64,000 bases of DNA from Corticium candelabrum (lineage: Eukaryota > Porifera > Homoscleromorpha > Homosclerophorida > Plakinidae), in contig NC_085094.1 of NCBI RefSeq assembly GCF_963422355.1, forward strand, positions 4,654,200 to 4,718,199, written 5' to 3'. This document shows positions 1-31,851 of the stretch, in pieces. The position numbers and the translations under genes were made by a program. Positions within the stretch are counted from its first letter, which is position 1. Each line of letters opens with the position of its first letter. Below the pieces are notes generated by a model. That model worked only from the letters and a program-made list of their open reading frames with translations. It ran no database searches and was not told where the DNA came from.

Positions 1-139
1 GCGTGCGTGCGTGCTTGTTTGCTATAAGTGTGTGTAGCTATCGAAATTTTGTGTGTGAGTGTGTTCAAGTCTGTATATTTACTTTATAAGGTTATTTAGA
101 AATCGCCTTTTCTAACATGTTTCCTGCACGTGTATACAG

Positions 140-3100
140 GAAGCTCTGACATGGAGGACATAACATTGGGTAGAAAGGTGGATGAAATAAATAAAACGAT
201 AGGAAACATTTCCGAGCGTCTCGTTTCCGAGAAGTTACATTGGAGCAGCACGGAAGATGGTCCATCTTACCAGAAGAATGTGCGCAGTAACAGTCGGGGT
301 GGTTTGATGTTGTCACTTGATGACGGAATGAAGAAAAAGAAAGGAAAGAGAAAAGTCAAGTGCAAAGACAAGCACATCAAGACAAAAGATACAAGAAAGA
401 AAGGTACATGCACTACCGGTAGTTGCATTTGCTTGGTTTTCTTGTGTTATTAGTTAATAAAATGTGTTTAATACATTATACGGTTTCTATATTATATTAT
501 TGTAGTGGCATCGTTCGACATGGTGGAAAGAATGTTAGGGGAAAAGTTTGAACAAGATATCTACAATGAAAATTGTATCCGCAAAATGTACAGAAGAAGA
601 TGGAGTAGCACGGAAGATGGTCCATCTTACCAGGAGAATGTGCGCAGTAACAGTCGGAGTGATTTGATGTTGTCACTTGATGACGGAATGAGGAAAAAGA
701 AAGAACTTCAAGACAGAGCTAACAGTGGTGAGCAGCTTGGTCTAAGGTTGTCATTGATTCACGAATGACGCAATGATGGATAATGTAGAAGAAAATCAGC
801 GAAGTAGGAACCTACATTTGGTCGAGGGGCACACATTTTCTTCCGGGCGTGGCTCGGCAAACAAGTCTAAGTTAATATATTAAAATTATTCATATATATT
901 TATATATGCATGCTACACAGTCAACACAGTAAACTAACATTTAGTGTTGGTTCAGTATGTCATGTCAATGTTATCAGTTTCTACGTCTGCCATCCATAGA
1001 TATTAGCAGGTCACTCGACAGGTACACGAATACATCTAGTGATCTTGGCCAAGATCAGACTTAGCCAAAATATAGTGGAGGGACTTGTGAATCCAGCCCT
1101 GTGCAAGCCCCCTACTTCCTACGCCTATGCAAAACGAAGTCGAGTGGCAAGAAAAGAAGGAACGGATAGCAGTGTACGAAAAAGCTTCTATAGGCATGGT
1201 AGCCTAATTAATTAATTAAAGATCTAATGCTTGATTGGCTCAAAGTACGTAGAAGCATGTCTTAGATTTGATTTTAGCATTAGGCGTTGATATTATATGT
1301 TGCAGAGTGCTCAGGAAATGACGATCCAACGTGTTCCTAGCTTTGTAGGGGCGCGTGACTTCACTCGTCTCTGCTGCTGCGCACAAAACACAACGACGCT
1401 GCGGCCCAGCGGCGTCGCGTAATAGGGGCTAGAGGGGGCTGAAGACCCACCACTTTTCGGGGGCGTTTTCAAAAATTTTAATATCAAAGACCGGAGCATA
1501 AGTCTCAGCAGCCCACGCGACGCCGCTGCGCTGCCCCTCTAAATATACGATTGCTTGAAAGAGGAGACATTAGGCTACTGTAGCAACTAGATTCGGTTTG
1601 TGTCTGTCTGTGCTTTGGTATAGCTCTACACGAGAGGCCATTGGAAACTAGAGGTATTTGTCCGCAGGTCTAGATGTAGGGTGTGGTAGAGGTTTCGTTC
1701 TTGCTACATAACGAGACAAATCCATTGATTGTTATAGATAAGAATAGTTATCTAACGTCTCTACGTTGCCCTAGATTTTATACGTAGACAGTTGCGTTGG
1801 ACCAAGATCTTTAGCGTCCGAATCTAAAACAGTATCCGAACTATTTAGATATTCGGGACTCCTATAGCTAAGTATCTTATTTATAATATATGCGTGCTGT
1901 TTTTTGGATGCAGTGGAAGCGAAGTGTGAAGCTGACGACATATTGGAGGACTTTGACGATACTATCGAGCCTTCAGCGAATCGATCATGGCAAAATGGTA
2001 CAAGTGTTACTGCTCCATCAGATCGACCAGGAACCGGGAACGTCGGACCCATTCCTCTAAGGTTTGCTTGGAGTCTCGACACAATGCAGGAGGAAAGAGA
2101 AGTTGGAAGACATGAAAAGATGAAAGAAAGGCCAACATCTGCACGTGAGCTAATGCTCCGTCAATGTTGCGTGAACACACTAGAGCATCAGACATAGTTG
2201 CGATATTCGTTGTGTAGGTGATGCCGCTCCTAGATGGAATATCGCTACGAGTTTGAGAAAAATTTGGAAGCGGAGAAGATCATCAGTCGCTCCAGCACCA
2301 GTTCCCGGTATGTATAGTACTGATGTTTGTCTTTTTGCTTTTTTGCACACCTCACTGTTATTTATGCAGTGTGATAAACATAACTGTACAGTACAGCTAG
2401 TCTCGGTCTCCCAGACCCGTGTAGCGGGCCGAGGCTAGAGCCATATCTATCAATGTGATGCGAAGAATCTAAAATGGCGCCCCATACAAAAGTATCCAAA
2501 CGCATCCGAACCGGATCTCTCAGAACTCATTACAGAGATCTCGGACCCACGTAGCGCTCAACTTCAAACGTTCCTAATGGTAGCCAGACTATCACCGCTG
2601 ACACTAAGCGCCTCAGAAGCCAGCTATCGGCAAGCAAAAAAACCCGATTTATTCTTTCACATTTCACATTTCACTTTTCACTTTTGTCAGCCAGGCTAGC
2701 GCCTCACTCGAAGCAGCTACAACGACGAGAGTCACACCAAACGAGTCGCTCTTGTCCGAAGAATTGCACTGACGCAACAGCTAGAAATGTGCAAAGTCAC
2801 CTTGTATCAGTCAACTGCTGCCATGCAATTCCACGTACTGCTTCCCACAACGCCATGTTGTTTCGGTCACGTGTGTACATGTGACTACCGTTTGGAAGGC
2901 TAGCTGTCAGTTGTTTATTTAAAGCGCTAGGACTGTCATTTCCATTTCAAACTACATACACATACTCGATGCATTACCCCCTCTTTAGTTTCAAACTACA
3001 TACACATACTACTTAGACCGGTCTATTACTGAAGACACCACTGAAATGTCAATGTATGATATTTCATGATATGGTTCACTTCGAAGTTGTGCGAAGCTGC

Positions 3101-3819
3101 ATACCCGATTATTATACTGTCTAAAAAGGTCACTTGAAAAGAAATACCGTAGCTAAACTGGGATGTGCAGCATCTAATTACAGCCTGGGATTCCTGGCCT
3201 AGGGTGGAAGGGGGAGGGGGGCGGGACAGAGAGTGCAACCTCTATGTGGTCTGTTCTGGGGTTTTGAACATGAAAGTATTCTCACATGTTCAAAATGCTA
3301 AGCACTCCGTTTACTAAAACTGTCATTTTTATCTAAAAATGTATGAAACAAGTCCAAAAATTTATAAAACAAGTCCAAAAACATTTTGAGAAAATGATGG
3401 GTATGTAGGGATGGGTATGTACTTATGTCATTTATGCCCATCTCCTACATCACACTCTTTTTACCTGTATTGCTTGCAGCAGTTGTGAATGTGATGTAGG
3501 AGATGGGCATAAATGACATAAGTACATACCCATCCCTACATACCCATCATTTTCTCAAAATGTTTTTGGACTTGTTTCTTTAGAGTTGATTCGTCTTCTA
3601 TTTGTAGAAATCATAGAAGAACGTTATGATATAGAAGCTGTCGACGTTGACGGCGTACAAATCAATCGCGAGGACGACAGCCACCGACAATTGCAGACAC
3701 AGCTGCATGCTAGCATTTTGATCTCTCCAGCCTCTCCTCCACTTCTCTTACCACCATGTTGTTGTCCATCCATTGGTACAGAAACCGACGAGGTGCTTCC
3801 CAATCAACCAGCAGAATAG
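140..3819 (+). CDS. Unrecognised multi-exon gene, 3' part, all introns phase 1
   Basis: I do not recognise this protein. Five exons join in one frame: 140-403, 506-727, 1914-2144, 2218-2307 and 3584-3819 (TAG/TAA-type end at 3817-3819), 347 codons including the stop. Each junction has GT-AG borders (donors gtacat, gtgagc, gtgagc, gtatgt) and every intron is phase 1, the first acceptor (cag at 137-139) included, so the gene continues upstream of the window. The product is charged and low in hydrophobics, with no signal peptide or membrane segment. Exons 1 and 2 share a near-identical segment containing SSTEDGPSYQ and LMLSLDDGM followed by a lysine run. Exon 3 is acidic at its start (ADDILEDFDDTIEPS), exon 4 is basic (KIWKRRRSS), and the last exon is acidic, then proline/cysteine-rich. 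A possible polyA signal aataaa lies at 4040. The phase consistency makes the gene model fairly strong; the function is unknown. Confidence 0.6.
241..704 (+). repeat. Duplicated exon segment (241-344 and 601-704)
   Basis: A stretch of about 104 bp inside the exon at 140-403 recurs inside the exon at 506-727 with about five substitutions. Both copies are in frame and encode the same motif (SSTEDGPSYQ, then NVRSNSR, then LMLSLDDGM). A third, decayed piece of the 3' half (tctaaggttgtcattgattc) follows the second donor at about 740-770. This looks like recent tandem exon duplication. Confidence 0.8.
803..1130. mobile_element. Short dispersed repeat, copy A (element family with inverted ends)
   Basis: This element of about 330 bp sits in the intron 728-1913. 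Read in reverse complement, 12421-12734 aligns along its length: shared blocks include ggggcacacattt, the gggcgtg block, catgtca...gttatcagtttct, and the terminal cctacgcctatgc. Its ends are roughly inverted (gtaggaac at the left, cttcctac at the right). No coding capacity is visible. Confidence 0.65.
1407..1528. repeat. GC-rich inverted repeat
   Basis: Perfect 14-bp arms CAGCGGCGTCGCGT (1407-1420) and its complement (1515-1528) bracket about 94 bp containing several G runs. It sits in the same AT-rich intron as copy A and stands out in base composition, which suggests a small inserted element. Confidence 0.6.
2397..2438. repeat. Short CAGACC hairpin element
   Basis: CTAGTCTCGGTCTCCCAGAC pairs with the following ggccgaggctag to form a 42-bp hairpin. 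It resembles the hairpins at 13623, 44079 and 52528, all of which carry a CAGACC core. Confidence 0.5.
3367..3577. repeat. Perfect 87-bp inverted repeat (foldback/MITE-like)
   Basis: The arms 3367-3453 and 3491-3577 are exact reverse complements over 87 bp, separated by a 37-bp spacer. A 15-bp piece of the outer end (aaacaagtccaaaaa) also occurs directly upstream at 3346. A partial copy of one arm lies at about 12739-12776. The right arm stops six bases before the acceptor AG (3582-3583) of the last exon of the unrecognised gene. Confidence 0.9.
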
Positions 3820-4195
3820 ATTATTTGAGGGAAGAGGCTGGCGTTCGAAAGCTGCAAGACCAACCACAACAAGATAGACAATGCTGTTGTTACTGCATGC
3901 AGGCATATAAAACAATATAAAAATTGGGCATGGATAGTATATGTAGGTAGTGGGTGGTAGATTAGGTAGAATAGTGGGAGGTTTAAATCTAAATATTCGT
4001 GTATATGTAGTATAGGTATAAATTGTTTGTGTTAGTGTCAATAAACTATGAAACCACAAATCCTGTGTCTCGTACGTGTCAATCTCGTGCAGTACCTCAG
4101 ATTCGTGACTCCAAGGGAACTACAAATAAGTTGCCAAAGTCTCTTGATATTCAAATGATCAAGTCGTCCGGTAGGCTTTTACCTTGTGTTATATA

Positions 4196-4254
<59 letters not shown>

Positions 4255-4585
4255 ATTACAGACAGAACAATCATTTCCATCTGTAAATTGTATACAGAAC
4301 AAAGTGTATAACAATAATAACAATAATAATAATATATTTTGTTTCATAATACTACAGGTACAGTGCTCTAGGTCAGACAAAATACATACACTAACAAATA
4401 AAAATAGATAGTTATAGAAGAATATACGTAGAAGAATAAGCAAACATAAATTAAGGTCTAATCCAGCTCTTGAAGCACAACACCATGATTCTTGTCCTTG
4501 TCTCATTGTCCACTGATTTCCACGGATTGCCTTGAGAATTCAGAATAAGCCCGCAAACTAATTCATTATTAGAATAAACTGCTCT
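3820..4585. other. 3' flank with (TA)n tract, no gene seen
   Basis: This stretch holds the likely 3' UTR of the preceding gene (candidate aataaa at 4040-4045), a long alternating AT tract at about 4190-4250 and short AAT repeats near 4312-4333. I see no credible coding sequence. Confidence 0.5.
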
Positions 4586-5930
4586 TCATAAGAAAGAGAG
4601 CTGGCTAGCACGCAATAGATCTGGAGCTTCCCTGATAGGTTCTTCAAGAGTTTTCCGCAAGGGTGTTCTGTTTGAAAACCCTAGCTCTCTACAATACCCT
4701 CTTCTCCACGCTTGATGTAGTAAACGTTTGGTACCTCCCATTACCAAATCCCACAGTTCGCATACATAGCCCATACAGGTAACAATACGGAGTACATTAT
4801 CGTTGTCCATACTGTAGAATTACGACCTACACCTTTGACAGCGCTAGCCCCTACAATTGAGTATAATGAAGAGCAGAGCATCCGACACCGCTCTTCCACC
4901 GCACCAGTTGTTTCTTTTGGAACAGCCGATACTTTATGACCTAAATGAATGACATCATGTACTTCAGGCAGACACTTTCCATTGATGGAGAAAGCTGTCT
5001 CTTTACAGTAAATGGATCGTCTCTTCCTAATACTAATTGATTTACATTTCTGAATATTAAATTTCAGGCAGTGGTCTGTTACAAAACTCTCGCAGATCTC
5101 CAATAACCTCTGTATGTCCTCTCTGCTTGTAGACAGAAGCGATAAATCATCCGCATATGCGATGCCACCACTAGACCTCCCGTTCCTACTCCCGATTGTT
5201 CCAATCCGTTACTAAGGTCATCGACGTAGACAATAAATAGAGCAGGAGAGAGTACACTGCCTTGACGAACTCCATTAGATGTTTTGAAAGACGCTGATTT
5301 TGACGAGTTCCATTTCACATATAGGTCTTGTTCTCTAAACCGGTTCCTCAGAAATTTTACGATAAAAGTAGGGGTAGGCCGTTTCATCAGCTTCATAAAC
5401 AATAGAGTATGATTAACTTTGTCATACGCTTTCGATAAGTCAAGAAAGCATTCAAATACAATCTCGTTTTCATTTTCAAGAAAATAATTGATAGACGTCC
5501 GTACGACAACCGTAGACATATCACAGCCATGACCAGCCTTAGAACCGATTTGTTGCTTGTTTGTATGTCAAATTCCTAATATTTTGCCATGATAATTTTC
5601 TCTAATAGTTTTCTCAGCACGGACGATATCGCTATGCCTCTATAATTGTCTGAATTATTTCTATCTCTAGCTTAATCTTTTAGGATGTGGATTATTGCAG
5701 TTTCTATAAAGTTCTCGGAATACAGTCATGCTTGACCAATCCTGTTAACAAGCCAGCAATTTGTCTATAGAGATTCATGGAGCCATTCTTGATATGTTCT
5801 GCCTGAATGCCATCCAAATCTGAGGCCTTATTGTTCTTCAGTTGCAAAGAAGCCTTCCTACATTCTTCTGCATTGATAAAAGTGCCACCTCGAGGTTCTT
5901 TTCTTATATCTTCTTCTTCTACCATTTTAT
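4586..5930 (-). pseudogene. Degraded non-LTR retrotransposon reverse transcriptase
   Basis: On the minus strand, several frames together give the ordered landmarks of a non-LTR (LINE) reverse transcriptase. The fingers motif is NNKASDLDGIQAEHIKNG near 5830, then DNYRGIAISSVLRKLLEKI near 5610-5650. The palm region has DLSKAYDKVNHTLL near 5400 and GVRQGSVLSP near 5260. The catalytic AYADDLSLL is near 5150, and a thumb-like tail runs to about 4590. At least two frameshifts and stops break it, and the endonuclease and 5' part are absent, so it is a dead fragment. The clade (CR1, L2 or Jockey-like) cannot be fixed by eye. Confidence 0.88.
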
Positions 5931-6779
5931 CAAGCTGTTTGTTCGATACATCGCAAAATGTTTGATCTTGAATATTTATAATATAATCATAGCTAGAAAT
6001 AGGATTTTATGTATTTCTACGTGGCACTCAAGGTCTTCTAGTGTAAGCAGATAGTGTTGTGCTCATCCGCTGGTCTCTGTGTCTACATCTTCTTTTTTCG
6101 TTTTGCCTATTTCGAAAACCGCAAGAAATATTCTTAGTTTACTCTAACTAATTAATTAATTATAATTATTTAACAAGCAACAGTAATAGGTTTGGTTATT
6201 CAATCGTTTAATTTAGTAATTATTAATAAAGTCTAGCTCCCTAGATAATTTCAAAAAGGTTGACCAGCAGAAATTGAACCACAACAGTGCATGTTACACG
6301 TCTCTTTATTAAAATTAGAGACAATTTGACGATTTTTAAAAATTGCAGTACCAATTACTAAAAGTCTCCTTTACAAATTTGCAGTTACTGTACACTGACC
6401 TAGTCTAGATAATACTGTACGTAATGCAAACGTCTAGCTACAAAACTTGTTTCTTTGTTACAATCTGAACAGTGGCACAATGATCGAGGTCTCTAGCTCT
6501 AGAAGTTGTGAAACCCCGCTTGCAGCGCAGCCGACCTCCCCAATTTTGGACGATGCCCTTGATTTCTGAAATCGACGTGGTACAGTGTAGTAGCTACAGG
6601 ATGACTACTAGAAATGCACTAAAACTACTGAGTAGCAGTAGATCCCTAGTGCGTGTCGTTGGTCGTTTGTCGTTGGGTTCTAGACCATAACGTTTCACGC
6701 CTCGGGTAAAAAGGTAACGAAAGTCGCAACACTCGCACACGCGCACTATTGGGCAGTTCAAAGACGTCATACATTCCAG
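5931..6779. other. Intergenic, promoter-proximal to the ROCO gene
   Basis: AT-rich spacer without convincing exons. Small reading frames at about 6508-6690 and its complement show no family resemblance. The last 130 bp are more GC-rich and contain two CACGTGAT boxes. Confidence 0.4.
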
Positions 6780-6808
6780 CACGTGATCACATACCTGTTT
6801 CACGTGAT
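6780..6808 (+). promoter_or_regulatory. Two CACGTGAT E-box-like sites upstream of the ROCO start
   Basis: CACGTGAT occurs at 6780-6787 and 6801-6808, 9 to 37 bp before the ATG at 6817. CACGTG is the core bound by bHLH-zip factors of the USF/MITF/TFE type; that they act here is inference. The same octamer lies just before the GTF2H4 start. Confidence 0.4.
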
Positions 6809-6816
6809 ATCGCAAC

Positions 6817-12274
<5,458 letters not shown>

Positions 12275-12420
12275 ATTAATTTAGATATGGCATAAGAGTG
12301 CATATGCTTTAGGTTTTATCATGTTATCTTATAATAAAAAGTGAAGCTGTAAACAAGTTTGGATTGTTGTGTTGCTGGATGCATGGACTTCAAAACTGGA
12401 TTGGCCAGCTGCTACAGTTA

Positions 12421-12734
12421 CAAGCATAGGCGTAGGAACTGAGGGCATTGGGGTACAGTGGCACTGTGGCACTTGTCCTCTTAACTTTTCCAGCTGTCAT
12501 GCAAGTGGCCTACCATGTAAGGATGAAACCTAGAAACTGATAACACTCACTGACTGACATGACCTTCTGCACTAACACTGTTAATGTTGGTTTCCTGTTT
12601 TTTTTTGTTGTGTTGCATGCATCTAAATGATTATTATCTTTACATTTAGCCTTGTTTGTGCAGAGTCACGCCCTCTTAGGAAATGTGTGCCCCCTAGGAC
12701 TCTCAAACAAATAAGTTCCTACGTCTATGACAAG
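12421..12734. mobile_element. Short dispersed repeat, copy B, with ~20-bp terminal inverted repeats
   Basis: The ends are caagcataggcgtaggaact (12421-12440) and the complement of cttgtcatagacgtaggaac (to 12734), so the 314-bp element has inverted termini. The interior matches copy A (803-1130) in the opposite orientation. It fills much of the spacer between the ROCO 3' end and GTF2H4. No coding capacity is visible. Confidence 0.75.
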
Positions 12735-12738
12735 TATA

Positions 12739-12801
12739 AAAATATTTTGAGAAAATGATGGGTATGTAAGGGAGGGGTTAGTCTCGTGTAGCCAGACCCC
12801 T
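12739..12801. repeat. Fragments of two repeat families beside the GTF2H4 promoter
   Basis: Positions 12739-12770 match the arm of the 87-bp foldback (aaaatgatgggtatgta). Positions 12778-12801 are a half copy of the CAGACC hairpin (ttagtctcgtgtagccagac). Together with copy B they leave about 30 bp of unique sequence before the start codon. Confidence 0.6.
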
Positions 12802-12821
12802 TTCCGCCGCGTTGTACTTGT

Positions 12822-12829
12822 CACGTGAT
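12822..12829 (+). promoter_or_regulatory. CACGTGAT box at the GTF2H4 start
   Basis: CACGTGAT lies two bases before the first ATG (12832). Because it is so close it may lie in the 5' UTR; the next in-frame ATG at 12865 has a better context (cgccATGG). Confidence 0.35.
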
Positions 12830-12831
12830 CA

Positions 12832-13783
12832 ATGCCTGGCCATCCGAGGCAGCATCACTTCGCCATGGCGTCTGCTCAAGCACAGCCGCGAGCGCAGTCA
12901 AGAGATCTGATTAGCTATCTGAAAACGTTACCAGTCGTCATGCTAGATCGTTTGTTTAGCCATCCGCCTACGTGCGTTGTTGTATTTCGTGGCCTACCTC
13001 ATCTCGCTCGTTTGTACGTCATGCGACTACTCTTTGCCGACCAGCCTGTACCTACCAGCCTGGTGACTGCATGGGCTACAGCAGAAGCACAGAGGTCAGT
13101 TGGGATTCACTAAAGTCTAGTTGATATCAATGGAAGTGGTACAGATAGTTTGGGTCGTTTGGGAGTTAATGTTTTATAGCCTATTTTTATAAATTTAACT
13201 AATGGAGGTATGTATCAAATACGTGATGTATGATGGAGGATGCAGGCGTGTACTTACCTATGGGGGTTCGGCCTTGGGTATGTGAACGGAAGGACCCACT
13301 TCAGTTGGAGGTTTGCTTGTACCTCTGTAGATGACCGATCCTCATGCAATATTTACACCAGATATAGAAGCTGTAACTCCTGAAGTGCTGGCCTGGTTAC
13401 CGCTTTCCAGATGTAGCTAGATCGACACAAGCAGGCTTAGACTCCAAGACTTCTTGGCACGTAATGTGTAGTGTATATCAGTATTACATTTATACTAAGC
13501 ATATGTCTTCCAATAGACCTTGTAATTAATAAATAGATTCATTAGAATAGAGCATGTTGAACTGACTGTGAGTACTGAAAGAACTGACTTGTTAAATGCC
13601 CCAGGTAAGCCCCTGAGGATGTTAGTCTTGCATAGCCAGACCGGTCCTCTCTCACTATTTGTAAGGCGTCTTGGTAGTGAGAGGGGTGCAGTCTGGCTAC
13701 ATGAGACTAGGAGGAGGTATGCTTTAGGTGGTGTCAGGAGCTATATGTTGAGCTGTTGCATACAGTACAAAATATTTAGGAAA

Positions 13784-13863
<80 letters not shown>

Positions 13864-14596
13864 TGCATGTATGTGCATGTGACTGTGGACACGCATATGT
13901 GGATGTAGTAGAGGCAATACTACTAAGCTGTTGTAGGTACAGTTCAAGTTTGGACATAACAACTTACATCTTACTCACTCTTCTTGTCTGATTTTAACTA
14001 ATAGTAACATGCTACAGACGGTAAAATGTAACAGACACACTTTGAAAATAGACAATGAAAGCAATAAAAGAAAATAATGATTATTGACTATTGAATACAA
14101 GTGAAACCCACTCTGGAATCTAGTGCACTTGTTTTGATATGCTTACTTGGCTTGACATGTTTGCTTATGGAATCAATGCCAACTAGTCTTTATGGAGCTG
14201 ACACATTAGGCTTGTGTGATCCTACTTGGCTCGTTTGTATCAAAATCTGACTGTAGAAATACTGTTCATGGCTTATAAGTTTTTTACTAGATTATGAACT
14301 CAGTGCATTGGTAGATTTTTGTTGTAGTAAACATCAGGAATCAGTTGAGAGGTTATGTGAACTACACGTATGGAATGAGCAGACAATGCCTGGTGGCCGC
14401 ATCAGTATTGCATTGCATCCCGTGTTTCGGACCAGTTTGCAGATGGCACTGTGTGGTAGTGAAGTGCCGGGGAGTTTTATGGGAGCTGTACCTGCAACGG
14501 GTTTGGACAAACATGCTAAAGACGTTGAATTTCTTGACAAATATGCTCATGAACGCTGGGAGTCCGTGTTACATTACATGGTAAAATCAGTTCCAA

Positions 14597-14654
<58 letters not shown>

Positions 14655-15053
14655 CTGCATTGTGGCAACATGTAAGTGAACAAGTAGCAAAATTTTTCTT
14701 TTTGCATGTGCATTGTGTTATTGAAACGATAATGAGCTCAACTTTCTATTTGTATGTCAGTGTACTTTTTATGTGTATATTCTATAACCCATGAATATTA
14801 ATTAAGAAATTGAGTGCTATTGTTTGGTAGGTTGGTTCACCACAAGCTGCTTCTAGTGTCAGTCGTGATGTTGTTGTTTTACTTGTCCAATCGGGTCTTA
14901 TTTCACTCTCTGAGAAACAGACAGTGCCAGTCATTACCCCAGCTGGCTTTCAGTTTTTGCTCATGGACACATCGTCACAGATATGGCACTTTATTCTTCA
15001 ATATCTTGACACAACTGAAGTAAGCTAGAAGTGATATCTTGGAGCACTACAAA

Positions 15054-15140
<87 letters not shown>

Positions 15141-15340
15141 CACGTGCGTGCATGCACGCTCTATGATGTGTACATTATGTGTGTGATCTGTTATATTTGG
15201 GGTGTAGGCTCGATCGATGGATCTAGCTGAGTGTCTTCAGTTACTGTTCCAGCTTAGTTTCTGTACTCTTGGTAAAGACTACTCGTCAGAAGGTTTGACC
15301 GACACACAGCTTCAGTTCATGCAACATCTTCGAGAGCTTG
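12832..15340 (+). CDS. GTF2H4: TFIIH core subunit 4 (p52/Tfb2), 5' part, cut by assembly gap
   Basis: Four exons are visible: 12832-13094, 14328-14580, 14831-15019 and 15208-15340, with consistent phases (2, 0, 0). They give about 279 residues of a family usually near 460 long. Recognisable p52 segments are [71 protein letters not shown] and [19 protein letters not shown]. The reading frame runs into the N run after HLREL, so the C-terminal winged-helix part, which contacts XPB and p8 in vertebrate TFIIH, is missing here. p52 anchors and stimulates XPB in transcription initiation and nucleotide excision repair. Translation may start at ATG 12832 or at 12865. Three introns carry (GT)n tracts. 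Confidence 0.93.
13623..13709. mobile_element. 87-bp hairpin MITE of the CAGACC family
   Basis: TAGTCTTGCATAGCCAGAC at the left and the complement of tagtctcatgtagccagac at the right continue into inner arms cctctctcacta / tagtgagaggg around a 17-base loop. The whole element folds back on itself. It lies in the first GTF2H4 intron. Confidence 0.75.
13786..13862. repeat. (GT)n microsatellite
   Basis: About 38 GT units in GTF2H4 intron 1. Comparable tracts in the following introns lie at 14599-14654 and 15054-15137. Confidence 0.98.
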
Positions 15341-15540
15341 NNNNNNNNNNNNNNNNNNNNNNNNNNNNNNNNNNNNNNNNNNNNNNNNNNNNNNNNNNNN
15401 NNNNNNNNNNNNNNNNNNNNNNNNNNNNNNNNNNNNNNNNNNNNNNNNNNNNNNNNNNNNNNNNNNNNNNNNNNNNNNNNNNNNNNNNNNNNNNNNNNNN
15501 NNNNNNNNNNNNNNNNNNNNNNNNNNNNNNNNNNNNNNNN
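15341..15540. other. Assembly gap (200 N)
   Basis: Exactly 200 unknown bases. The 3' half of GTF2H4 and the first codons of HEATR5 must lie here. That needs roughly 540 coding bases plus introns and a promoter, so the true gap is almost certainly longer than 200 bp. Confidence 0.97.
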
Positions 15541-31355
<15,815 letters not shown>

Positions 31356-31690
31356 GTGTTGCAGTTACATGACGTGATGCAGTTGGTAGAAGTGTCTGTT
31401 GGTTGCTCTGTGTTTTGATATGAAAAGGGAATTATTTATGTTGTCAGCTGTTTGTTGTAAATACACAGTTGGTTGTGGTACTGATGGATAGAGCAATTGT
31501 GGTGGATATTTGTATACTTCGCTCTATAACTGTGCAAGCCAGTTTGTAATTGTGATTGAGAAATTCATCTTGGGATACTATTCACTGACATTCTGGACAT
31601 GAACCAGTCTTTAATTGTGACACCAGTTCGTGTCTGTCTGTCTGTCAATGAAATAGTTGCAACATTGAAGTCTACTGTCTGTCTCTTCTT

Positions 31691-31728
<38 letters not shown>

Positions 31729-31819
31729 AATGAAATTTATTATCATAAATCAGAACTATTGCAGGGTAAATGCTGATACAGGTGAACGTGAAGTAAAAGG
31801 CCAACATGCTATGAATGTC

Positions 31820-31851
<32 letters not shown>

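Noticed and set aside
4741..5519. Intact retrotransposon gene
   Set aside because: The RT blocks are spread over several frames with stops, and the endonuclease is missing.
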